Below are positions 1-7,072 of a stretch of 43,036 nucleotides of DNA, one piece after another. The number at the start of each line of letters is the position of its first letter. Position 1 is the first letter of the stretch. Under the pieces are notes generated by a model, which had not been told where the DNA came from, did not search any database, and saw only the letters and a list, made by a program, of their open reading frames with translations. Made by a program: the position numbers and the translations under genes. Source of the DNA: Spirochaetia bacterium (GTDB lineage Bacteria > Spirochaetota > Spirochaetia > CAKZLE01); assembly GCA_021736385.1 (NCBI GenBank), contig JAIPFY010000023.1:1-43036 (forward strand), written 5' to 3'.

Positions 1-542
1 CGTACGCCCACCTCATCACCCCCCTCGAGCAGGGTGAACACTTCTCTCAGTCCCTCGATCGGCCAGATATCGACATTGCCTGATCCGGGGTTGAGGCTAT
101 TGGTCCTGGTGATCCTGTAGGTCTCAGACAGGTAGGCACGCAGCTGTTTCTGTGCCTCTCTCAGGGCCTGAGTCTTCAGGATCTCTATCCAGTAGGGAGC
201 TAGAAAGTCCATCGAAGAGACATCCACCTCTTCAAGGCCGGTGCCGCAGGTCGCGATATAGGGAAACACCCGATGGACCTGTTCAAGACGGTCAAGGACC
301 TTCCCGGTGAAGCTGCACCCTTCGATCGTTATCGAGGAGACCCCGTGGGCATCACGGCTGAAGCTGTCGATGAACTTCTGGGCATGGATGCTCTGCGGTT
401 CAAGCATCTCTGCAGCCATGCTGTAGAGATGTTGTGCCTCATCTTCGAGTTCCGGGAACTGTTCGAGCATGATCTTCTGTGCGAACCAGGAGAACGGGGT
501 CGAGAACTTCGTACTCAGTCTGATGATAGATGGATCGCTCAT
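1..542 (-). CDS. MetH-activation-like protein, C-terminus beyond window edge (partial)
   Basis: Reading from an ATG at 542, the frame stays open to base 1, giving the first 180 residues. A good ribosome site (GGAGG) lies just upstream and the preceding gene stops 16 bases away. The segment with NPGSGNVDIWPIEGLREVF near residues 155-173 resembles the S-adenosylmethionine-binding reactivation domain of B12-dependent methionine synthase (MetH C-terminal domain). Stand-alone copies of that domain are known beside corrinoid methyltransferases. By inference it binds AdoMet and either reactivates or accepts a methyl group from the corrinoid protein encoded upstream. The last gene of the methyltransferase operon visible here. 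The C-terminus, including any AdoMet-contact residues there, is not in the window. Confidence 0.7.
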   Translation of the reverse strand, partial: MSDPSIIRLSTKFSTPFSWFAQKIMLEQFPELEDEAQHLYSMAAEMLEPQSIHAQKFIDSFSRDAHGVSSITIEGCSFTGKVLDRLEQVHRVFPYIATCGTGLEEVDVSSMDFLAPYWIEILKTQALREAQKQLRAYLSETYRITRTNSLNPGSGNVDIWPIEGLREVFTLLEGGDEVGV

Positions 543-558
543 CTGATGCCTCCGGGAA

Positions 559-1530
559 TCATGAACCTGTCTGTACCGATACCTCAATACCGGTGACTGA
601 TCGCCAGTGCTCACCAAGCGAGATGATCAGGTCACTGCCGCCTTCGGTGATCACCACCAGTGCAGCCTGAACATGAGCTTTCGTACCCGCAGGAAGGTCA
701 GTATCGATAGCTATCTGATCGGCGACGCTGTTGACCAGGACCAGTCCATGTTCTACGGTCATGATATACCCTTTCATGCGCAGTGTCTTCGGGCTGAGCT
801 GCCTGACGAAGCGATCGAGCTGTGCTATCGGTACCGCAGCATCGGGCGTCAGACGCATGGGTACCGGTCTGCCGTTGATCCCCCAGCCTGTGTACTCAGT
901 CGGGTCTGTCCCTCTGAGCACATCGGGATCGAACCTGTGCTCCTGCAGTACCGAAGCAGGGACCTTGCCGTAGGTCGTCCGTATGATCTTGCAGCCCGGT
1001 CTGAGCAGCTGCAGTTCCTGTTCCAGTGCACTGAGGGTCGTCTCATCAGTCAGGTCGCACTTGTTGATGACGAACAGATCACTGTAGACGACCTGCTCTT
1101 TGACTGTCATCAGGGCCTGAGAGAGGGTGAAGTAGCGATCTGCATCGATGATGCATACCATGCCCCTGAAGTCGAAGGCCTGGTCACTTCTGGTATCCGC
1201 CCACTGCATGATCTCCAGCAGCGGGTTGGGTTTTGCCAGCCCTGATGCCTCAACGAACAGTGCATCGATCGGCAGGGGGGCGTACGCTGCAACAGCATCG
1301 ACAAAACTCCCGGAGAGGCAGGAGCAGAAGATCTGCCCTCCTGAGAGTTCGGTCTTGACCATCTGATCAGGGCCTTCGACGAGGGATGCATCGATGTTCA
1401 GCGAACCGAAATCATTGATGATCACCCCTGCGCTCTCCCACTGATGCTGAGCAAGGAGGCTGTTGAGCATGGAGGTCTTCCCTGAACCGAGAAACCCTAT
1501 GATGATATAGAGAGGGATCTTGTCCTTCAT
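559..1530 (-). CDS. CobW/COG0523-family P-loop GTPase
   Basis: A 323-residue P-loop GTPase. The Walker A motif GFLGSGKTS is at residues 12-20, a conserved IINDFGSLNID segment follows at about 37-47, and an NKCD guanine-specificity motif lies in the middle. COG0523 proteins are metal or cobalamin-linked chaperones whose hallmark is a CxCC metal site. Here that site reads C69-S-C71-L72, so the last cysteine is missing. The ATG at 1530 was chosen because AGGAGG precedes it and the longer frame would run into the upstream gene. It lies 23 bases after the UroD-family gene. By inference it supplies metal to, or assists assembly of, the neighbouring methyltransferase or corrinoid protein. Family call is firm, the client is unknown. 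Confidence 0.85.
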   Translation of the reverse strand: MKDKIPLYIIIGFLGSGKTSMLNSLLAQHQWESAGVIINDFGSLNIDASLVEGPDQMVKTELSGGQIFCSCLSGSFVDAVAAYAPLPIDALFVEASGLAKPNPLLEIMQWADTRSDQAFDFRGMVCIIDADRYFTLSQALMTVKEQVVYSDLFVINKCDLTDETTLSALEQELQLLRPGCKIIRTTYGKVPASVLQEHRFDPDVLRGTDPTEYTGWGINGRPVPMRLTPDAAVPIAQLDRFVRQLSPKTLRMKGYIMTVEHGLVLVNSVADQIAIDTDLPAGTKAHVQAALVVITEGGSDLIISLGEHWRSVTGIEVSVQTGS

Positions 1531-1553
1531 TTCTGTCCTCCTGTACTCAGCGG

Positions 1554-2900
1554 TCACAGGTACTTGCTGATCTGTGCTGCAAGTTCGTCCCTGCTCGGGA
1601 TGAGTGATGAATAGGTGAGTTCTCCATTGATGTAGATGCTCGGAAGCTGTTTGACACCCATGGCACCGCATCGTGCGATATTCTCCGGAGATGTGTACTT
1701 GTACTCGATGACATCGATGGCATCGCCGAAGTGCTCTTTGGCATCAAGGGCTGTTGCCAGCATGTAGGTACATGCGGCACAGGTCGCTGAATCAAGGGTG
1801 AAGACTTCGATGAGCGGTCTCTCAAGATGTGCGTAGTCCGGGAGTTCGCCGGTGAACTCAAGGCCTGCACTCTCGTAATTCTTGACCATATCACGCACCG
1901 AGTCAGTCTCATGTACTGCCTGTTCGATCGCGATGGTGTTCTCTACCGGGATGTCATAGGGCATGTCACAGCCTGGGGCGATGATCAGACGTCCGGGGGT
2001 CACGCTGTCGATCAGGTCGACGGTCGATTTCATGTTGTCCTGCTGGTTGCCGAAGAGCATGACGGAGGTCAGAGGGATATTCCCGCCGATCACCACATCG
2101 TAGGAATCTGTGACCTTCTTCGCATCGGCCAGGGATACGTTCTCATCTACTGACAGGCTGTCCGGGCCGGTCTTGCACATGGGTTCGATGTTCATGGTCG
2201 CATTCCCGCATACAAAGAACGATGAGTAGGCACCCCGTGCTCTGATCGCATCGAACAGTCGGGAGAATGGTGCATGCATGAACTCGGAGAAGTGGTCGGG
2301 AGAGATCTGTGAGATCAGGGGGTCTACCGCTGCGATCACATCCATGCCTGCATCAATGAAGTATTCAGAGAGTCGTATAGCCACATCAGTGGTATAGGAG
2401 AGCAGTCTGTGCACATAATCCGGATCCAGGATCATGTCCATGAAGATATTGGTGCCTCTCAGGTGGGAGGCGAGCGTGAACGGTCCGCACATCAGTCCGT
2501 AGAGGGCACTCTGATCACCGACTGCGGCTTTCATCCTCTGCATCACATCGATCTCCATGGCAAGTCTGCCCTCTTCAGGGCCGGGGATGTGATCGGGGAT
2601 CTCCGGTGTCTCTGCAAGCGGATGGGACGAGACCGTCGGAGGGGCATCCTCTGCCCATACCAGGTCGCAGCCCATGATCTCTGCTTCGATCTGCAGATCG
2701 AACATGACAGGCTGGCCGTCAGGTTTGTAGAGTCTGTTCACCTCAAGGAGTGATTCGAACAGCTTGTCTGCACTTTGAGAAACTTCTTTTGCACTGTATC
2801 CCTTCAGTTTTCCTGAATGTACTCCTGCGAACGGGACCCAGGGGGTCTTGTCGGTCTCTTTACCCTGTAGCACGGCGTAGATTCGTTCTTTTCCTGTCAC
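1554..2900 (-). CDS. UroD-family corrinoid methyltransferase fused to a thioredoxin-like domain
   Basis: A 448-residue protein. Residues 1 to about 355 match the uroporphyrinogen-decarboxylase fold used by methyltransferases such as MtaA, MtbA and CmuA. Those enzymes bind zinc through H-x-C plus a distant Cys. Here the cysteines are present (C231 in FVCGN, C311 in APGCD) but the His position is Phe229. After about residue 362 comes a thioredoxin-like domain with C374-A-A-C377 and a probable cis-proline segment (KQLPSIYING). The start is a GTG at 2900, chosen because AGGAG sits seven bases upstream; there is no in-frame ATG nearby. It follows the corrinoid protein gene, so it probably moves a methyl group to or from that protein. 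The methyl donor or acceptor cannot be told from sequence. The fused redox domain might protect or deliver thiols. Confidence 0.85.
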   Translation of the reverse strand: MTGKERIYAVLQGKETDKTPWVPFAGVHSGKLKGYSAKEVSQSADKLFESLLEVNRLYKPDGQPVMFDLQIEAEIMGCDLVWAEDAPPTVSSHPLAETPEIPDHIPGPEEGRLAMEIDVMQRMKAAVGDQSALYGLMCGPFTLASHLRGTNIFMDMILDPDYVHRLLSYTTDVAIRLSEYFIDAGMDVIAAVDPLISQISPDHFSEFMHAPFSRLFDAIRARGAYSSFFVCGNATMNIEPMCKTGPDSLSVDENVSLADAKKVTDSYDVVIGGNIPLTSVMLFGNQQDNMKSTVDLIDSVTPGRLIIAPGCDMPYDIPVENTIAIEQAVHETDSVRDMVKNYESAGLEFTGELPDYAHLERPLIEVFTLDSATCAACTYMLATALDAKEHFGDAIDVIEYKYTSPENIARCGAMGVKQLPSIYINGELTYSSLIPSRDELAAQISKYL

Positions 2901-2922
2901 TGATATGCTCCTGTTAAAAAGT

Positions 2923-2946
2923 ACGTGGCCGCATACACGGCCACGT
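2923..2946 (-). terminator. Intra-operon hairpin between corrinoid and UroD-family genes
   Basis: A perfect 9-bp inverted repeat (ACGTGGCCG / CGGCCACGT) with a 6-base loop lies after the corrinoid gene stop. On the minus strand it is followed two bases later by TTTTT, so it could be a leaky terminator or a 3' stabilising hairpin that gives more corrinoid protein than methyltransferase. The GTG start of the next gene is 23 bases farther on, so read-through must occur for that gene to share the riboswitch promoter. Confidence 0.55.
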
Positions 2947-2970
2947 CTATGATCAGATGCTGCCCGGCAC

Positions 2971-3609
2971 TTATGCTGAGCAGATTTCGACTGCTGTCTG
3001 TGCAGCCGAAGAGGCATCTGCGGTATAGTAATCGGCCCCGATGCTTGCACAGTACGAATCTGTCACAGGTGCACCGCCGATCATGATCTTCACTTTATCT
3101 CGTATGCCTGCAGCCTCTGCCTTCTCGACCACAGCCTTCATCTGTGTCATGGTCGTCGTCAGCAGCGCTGAACATGCTATGATGTTCGCCTCATGCTTGA
3201 TTGCCTCTTCGACATATCGATCTGCAGAGACATCGGTCCCCAGGTCGATGACTTCCAGCCCCTTGCCTTCCATCATCATGCCTACCAGGTTCTTCCCGAT
3301 ATCATGAAGGTCTCCCTTCACTGTACCGAGTATGACCTTACCGGTGGCGACCTCTCCTGCTTCAGCGAGAAACGGCTTGAGGATAGCGGTACCCATGTTC
3401 ATGGCCCGTGCCGCGATGAGCACCTCAGGTACGAACACTTCATTGTTCTTGAATTTGACTCCGATGATGTTCATGCCGTCCATGAGTCCGTCATGGAGGA
3501 TGACTTTTGCGCTCATGCCCTCATCGAGTGCCTGTTGAACCAGTTCGGTAACTTCCTTTGCCCGGCCTTTCTGCAAGAATTCAGAAAGTGCTTTCAGATC
3601 TACTGCCAT
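2971..3609 (-). CDS. Corrinoid protein (cobalamin-binding methyl carrier)
   Basis: A 212-residue two-domain protein of the MtaC/MtbC/MttC class. A helical N-terminal cap (about 1-90) precedes a Rossmann B12-binding domain with the signature GDLHDIGKN, in which His102 is the expected lower cobalt ligand. A later GGAPVT segment contacts the nucleotide tail in relatives. It shuttles a methyl group between two methyltransferases in the cytoplasm, cycling Co(I) and methyl-Co(III). The ATG at 3609 is favoured over the longer reading because GAGGAG stands just upstream and the extension would consist of untranslated leader containing the riboswitch. First gene after the cobalamin riboswitch; the UroD-family enzyme follows. 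Confidence 0.95.
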   Translation of the reverse strand: MAVDLKALSEFLQKGRAKEVTELVQQALDEGMSAKVILHDGLMDGMNIIGVKFKNNEVFVPEVLIAARAMNMGTAILKPFLAEAGEVATGKVILGTVKGDLHDIGKNLVGMMMEGKGLEVIDLGTDVSADRYVEEAIKHEANIIACSALLTTTMTQMKAVVEKAEAAGIRDKVKIMIGGAPVTDSYCASIGADYYTADASSAAQTAVEICSA

Positions 3610-3666
3610 AATAGCGACTCCTCTTGTTAATTCTGCTTGACCCTCGAAGCTTTGTATATTTGTACT

Positions 3667-3746
3667 ATCAAGGCGATCTGGCTTCACCAGCAGCTGGTGT
3701 TCACAGTGACGGGCTCGCAGAGGATTCTCACCTCTTTCCCCTTGAT
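3667..3746 (-). promoter_or_regulatory. Cobalamin riboswitch
   Basis: Read on the minus strand, the leader shows the conserved cobalamin aptamer blocks in order: GGGGAAAGAGGTGAGAATCC, then GAGCCCGTCACTGTGA, a variable hairpin (CACCAGCTGCTGGTG), and GAAGCCAGATCGCC. The ends close as a P1 stem, ATCAAGG (3740-3746) with CCTTGAT (3667-3673). This matches the B12-box consensus closely, at a compact size of about 80 nt. It lies about 58 bases before the corrinoid gene start and 16 or more bases after a plausible promoter. No clear terminator hairpin lies between aptamer and gene, so control is more likely at translation. Most cobalamin riboswitches repress B12 synthesis, transport or B12-independent isozymes; here the genes use B12. 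Confidence 0.9.
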
Positions 3747-3761
3747 GTATCTTGTGTACTA

Positions 3762-3790
3762 TATATACGATACGACGGTTCTTTGGATAA
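3762..3790 (-). promoter_or_regulatory. Promoter of the riboswitch-corrinoid operon
   Basis: On the minus strand TTATCC (3785-3790) and TATATA (3762-3767) are separated by 17 bases. Transcription would begin around 3755, just before the aptamer. A TATAGT alternative (3758-3763) overlaps. The region is strongly AT-rich compared with its surroundings. Confidence 0.5.
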
Positions 3791-3803
3791 ATCTTTGATT
3801 TAT
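3787..3803. repeat. Inverted repeat overlapping the -35 element of the corrinoid operon
   Basis: ATAAATC and GATTTAT form perfect 7-base arms around TTT. The repeat covers most of the proposed -35 box, so a protein bound here would affect initiation. A regulator gene (PocR-AraC) ends only about 50 bases away, though AraC proteins usually prefer direct repeats. Confidence 0.4.
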
Positions 3804-3855
3804 TTATATATTTATGAACAATCTTATGGAACTTTCTTTGGTAGGGCAGATCAGA

Positions 3856-5136
3856 CTATGAGTGGATACCTGACTTGTCGTGTTTCCACTGGATGCTGTT
3901 GGATCGGTACTTTCCCGGGGAGATGCCGACCTCCTGCTTGAAGACCCGGGAGAAATAGCTCTGGTCCTCGAAGCCAACCAGTCCGGCGACCTCGATCAGC
4001 GTGCAGGGGGTCGTCTTGAGCAGGGTCTTCGCATGGTTGATCCTGATCTGGTTGATGTACCGCGTGAAGCTCAGCCCGATCTCCTCTTTGAAGATCTTGC
4101 TGAAGTAGGTGGGACTGATCGCCGCATAGGCTGAGGCATCCTCGAGGGAGATCTTTTCGGTATAGTGCGTGTGGATATAGTGCAGAGTTCTCTCCAACCG
4201 GTCCACATGTTTGGTACTCTGGATGTCGAAGACCAGACTGGAATACTCATTGAGGACTTTCGAGAGCCAGTAGGAGAGACTGTCAAGGGATCTGAACTGA
4301 CCGACCTGCCTGAGATAGGTGAAGTTCATACTGAGGGTCTCTTCAGGATCAGCTCCTCCCTCCATCGCTGCCCGTGAGAGCAGGACTATGAGTTCGGTCA
4401 CCCGGAAGGAGATCAGTTCCAGTTTGCTGCCCGAGGAGAAGAAGACGTTCCCGAGGATCTCGTTGAGGATCCTCTGGGCCTGCTGTTTCTTTCCCTGGGC
4501 GATCGCAGAGTAGAGCTCCTCCTCGAGTTCTATCGGATAGCGGGGGATGTTCTGGTCCTCATGGCTCTTGAGCTGATGGATGTACTCGGAGATCTTGGCC
4601 TGCTGTTTCTGGTAGGCATCGCTCTCGATGAGTACACTGTCACCCTGTTCATTGACCCAGCCTGCGCACATCAGGAGCATCTCTGCAAGGCTCTTGGACC
4701 GCTCGGGGCTGACTGAGGGAATATCCATCAGACTGAGGCTGATCTCGGCGGCCGGAAGTGCATGCTCTCGATGGCTGAGCTCTTCGATGATATCTTCCTT
4801 ATCGAGGATCAGCGCAGGGCCTGCGGTGAACGATGCGATCATGACTCCATCGTGCAGGATGGGACTTGCCCAGTAGAGCAGGGACGCGTGGCAGAAATAC
4901 ATGTAGCTGCCGCCGAATCGCTCGGCCTGTCTGGCACTGTAGCGATGCAGATCCAGACAGGATTCTTTGGAGGTGTCTGTTCTTCCTGCAAAACAGTATT
5001 CACAGAACGATCGGGTATCAGCATCATCGGTGAGGACGCGCACCGGTATCCCGGTGCTGATCGTATAATGCCGTGCGATCTGATGTGCCCGCTCCAGCAG
5101 TTCTTCCTGCCTGGCGTTCTGTTCTCTGTTCGGCAC
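3856..5136 (-). CDS. PocR-domain AraC-family transcriptional regulator
   Basis: A 426-residue regulator. The N-terminal part (about 10-170) has the cysteine-containing pattern of the PocR ligand-binding domain (FCEYCFAG, ESCLDLHR, YFCHASL), a middle helical region follows, and residues from about 325 hold two AraC helix-turn-helix units (ISLEDASAYAAISPTYFSKIF and EVAGLVGFEDQSYFSRVFK). PocR domains sense small organic compounds; the founding member controls propanediol and cobalamin genes in Salmonella. The GTG start at 5136 follows GGAGGAG and lies two bases after the stop of the activator gene, so the two are co-transcribed. Its position between the activator and the methyltransferase genes suggests it turns them on in response to the methylated substrate. 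Confidence 0.9.
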   Translation of the reverse strand: MPNREQNARQEELLERAHQIARHYTISTGIPVRVLTDDADTRSFCEYCFAGRTDTSKESCLDLHRYSARQAERFGGSYMYFCHASLLYWASPILHDGVMIASFTAGPALILDKEDIIEELSHREHALPAAEISLSLMDIPSVSPERSKSLAEMLLMCAGWVNEQGDSVLIESDAYQKQQAKISEYIHQLKSHEDQNIPRYPIELEEELYSAIAQGKKQQAQRILNEILGNVFFSSGSKLELISFRVTELIVLLSRAAMEGGADPEETLSMNFTYLRQVGQFRSLDSLSYWLSKVLNEYSSLVFDIQSTKHVDRLERTLHYIHTHYTEKISLEDASAYAAISPTYFSKIFKEEIGLSFTRYINQIRINHAKTLLKTTPCTLIEVAGLVGFEDQSYFSRVFKQEVGISPGKYRSNSIQWKHDKSGIHS

Positions 5137-5138
5137 TG

Positions 5139-6968
5139 CTACTCCTCCAGTTCGAACATCATTTCCTGGATATAGAGATCCTGGAACTGCTTGTGTCCCG
5201 ATAACTCAATATACTCACATCGTTCAGCAATGTGAAGGGTATCCTGCAGGTGTTCACTGCCAAAACAGCAGCGTACTGCACCTTCACCTGAACTGTTCCC
5301 TACGGCTATGGTCCTGTCGATCAGCTTCCTCGGGATCAGACCGATGATCCCAGCGCTCTGGGGGTGTATGAAACTGCCGAACCCTCCGGCAAGATAGAGC
5401 TGTGAGATATCATCGATGGTAAGGAGGGCATCACCCATGAGGGTGAGCAGTCCGGCTGCTATGGCACTCTTCGCCAGCTGGACTTCACGAATGTCCTTCT
5501 GGGTAAGATAGATATCGTCCTGCACGCCGTGCTGCCCGCCTGCGGCGAGGAGCAGGACCGGATTCCCGTCCTGTTCTCTGATAGCCGGATGATCGCTCTC
5601 ATCCGGTCCAAGGAGCCTCCCTGTGTAGTCGACCAGTCCCTGCTCGAGCAGACCGGCGAGGGCATCTATGATACCCGATCCGCAGATCCCGATAGCAGGT
5701 TCATCAGCGATCGTGGTATAGGTGAGCCCCTCAGGGGTGATGTTCACTGAATCGATCGCACCATGGATCCCGCCGGTCCCGCAGGCGATGTTCGCCCCTT
5801 CGAATGCCGGGCCTGCAGCAGTCGAACAGCAGAGGATCCTGGAGTCCACCGACAGAGCCATCTCGCCGTTCGTCCCGATATCGAGGAGGATGGACGGCTG
5901 CGGACTCCTATGGATGGCGCAGGTATGGATACCAGCGGTGATATCTGCTCCGACATATGCGGCGACAGAGGGAAGCAGTTCGACCGTCACAGCATCAAGA
6001 CCGGTGAACCCCATGCGTGAAGCTTCACAGGAGAGCGCTTCGGTGAACACCGGGATGAACGGAGAGGCTGCGATCCCCGCGGTCTCAGCACCCGTGAGCA
6101 GGTGCAGCATCGTCGTGTTCCCTGCGATGGTGATGTGCATCAGTGAAGAACTCTTCAGATGATGTGTTCCCAGCAGCTGTTCGATCCCTTTCTGGATCTG
6201 CTGCGCGATGACCTGCTGCAGACGGTCTCTGTGCTCCTGTGATTCTGTGGCATAGGCGATCCTGCTGATCACATCAGCACCGAAGGACTTCTGTGCATTG
6301 AGGGCGGAATAGACGTCCAGGGTCCGGCCGTCTTCCAGGTCGACCAGATAGAGTACCAGGGTCGTGGTCCCGATATCGACGGCAATCCCGCAGATCCTCT
6401 CTCCAGCCGGTATGCGGCGATAGATATCTTGGTCACGGATGACCAGGGCATCTTCCGGGTCCAGCGTATCGAGCTGTCTGAGCAGATGGGGATCCATGTG
6501 GTACATCCGGTGATCATCATGGGAGATGATCCTGCTGAAGATGCTCCTCTGGTCCAGGATCGATGCCTCGGGAAGCGAATCAACAGCAACCTTGATGCAT
6601 CTCGGGGTGGCCGGAGTGGTCGCCGCCACCGATACAGAGGTCGATGAGATCACTGCAGAGTCCCCTCTTGATGCGAAGGTATCGATGGTGATGTCACTCA
6701 AGGGTCTGCAGGAGCAGGCAAGACGGATCCCTGCTGCCAGCTCACGCTCGGTGAGCAGCGCCAGTTCGTTCTCGGCAGGTTCGGTGACCGTCCCGTCGAT
6801 GATCCGGACCCTGCATTTACCGCAGGTGCCGTTCCCCCCGCAGGGAGCATCGAACCCGGTGATACCGTGCTCATTGATCAGATCAAGGAGTGTGGAGCTG
6901 CCGGTGCTGGAATTTATCTGTCGTTGTGTAAGAAATGTGGTATCTTTGTAATAGGTTATGGTTTTCAT
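5139..6968 (-). CDS. Reductive activator of corrinoid proteins (RamA/RACE-like, 2Fe-2S plus ASKHA domain)
   Basis: A 609-residue protein. The N-terminus is a plant-type [2Fe-2S] ferredoxin domain with ligands C43, C49, C52 and C85 (PCGGNGTCGKC ... LACSC). From about residue 190 there is an actin-like ATPase (ASKHA) region with AVDIGTTTLVLYLVD, a LLDIGTNGEMAL segment and a C-terminal LAGGFGSF motif. Such proteins use ATP to drive reduction of inactive Co(II) corrinoid to Co(I). ATG 6968 gives the usual family start just before the ferredoxin fold; its ribosome site is weak, so the start could differ. It shares a transcription unit with the PocR-AraC gene and serves the corrinoid protein encoded downstream. 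Confidence 0.9.
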   Translation of the reverse strand: MKTITYYKDTTFLTQRQINSSTGSSTLLDLINEHGITGFDAPCGGNGTCGKCRVRIIDGTVTEPAENELALLTERELAAGIRLACSCRPLSDITIDTFASRGDSAVISSTSVSVAATTPATPRCIKVAVDSLPEASILDQRSIFSRIISHDDHRMYHMDPHLLRQLDTLDPEDALVIRDQDIYRRIPAGERICGIAVDIGTTTLVLYLVDLEDGRTLDVYSALNAQKSFGADVISRIAYATESQEHRDRLQQVIAQQIQKGIEQLLGTHHLKSSSLMHITIAGNTTMLHLLTGAETAGIAASPFIPVFTEALSCEASRMGFTGLDAVTVELLPSVAAYVGADITAGIHTCAIHRSPQPSILLDIGTNGEMALSVDSRILCCSTAAGPAFEGANIACGTGGIHGAIDSVNITPEGLTYTTIADEPAIGICGSGIIDALAGLLEQGLVDYTGRLLGPDESDHPAIREQDGNPVLLLAAGGQHGVQDDIYLTQKDIREVQLAKSAIAAGLLTLMGDALLTIDDISQLYLAGGFGSFIHPQSAGIIGLIPRKLIDRTIAVGNSSGEGAVRCCFGSEHLQDTLHIAERCEYIELSGHKQFQDLYIQEMMFELEE

Positions 6969-7029
6969 ACGGAATACTGTATCCCCATACTTCAGATTCA
7001 TCAAGTGGGATCTGCTGAGAACCACCTGC

Positions 7030-7059
7030 TGTATACAGGTTAATTTTTTGGTAAAACAA
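7030..7059 (-). promoter_or_regulatory. Possible promoter of the corrinoid activator gene
   Basis: On the minus strand TTGTTT (7054-7059) and TATACA (7030-7035) are spaced by 18 bases. The -10 lies inside a 10-bp palindrome CTGTATACAG (7029-7038), itself flanked by ACCTG/CAGGT, a possible operator in this 104-base divergent gap. Confidence 0.35.
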
Positions 7060-7072
7060 AGAGAGGTACTAT

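Noticed and set aside
3610-3687. Longer N-terminus for the corrinoid protein
   Set aside because: The extension would translate the leader after the riboswitch and lacks a ribosome site; ATG 3609 has GAGGAG and matches family length.
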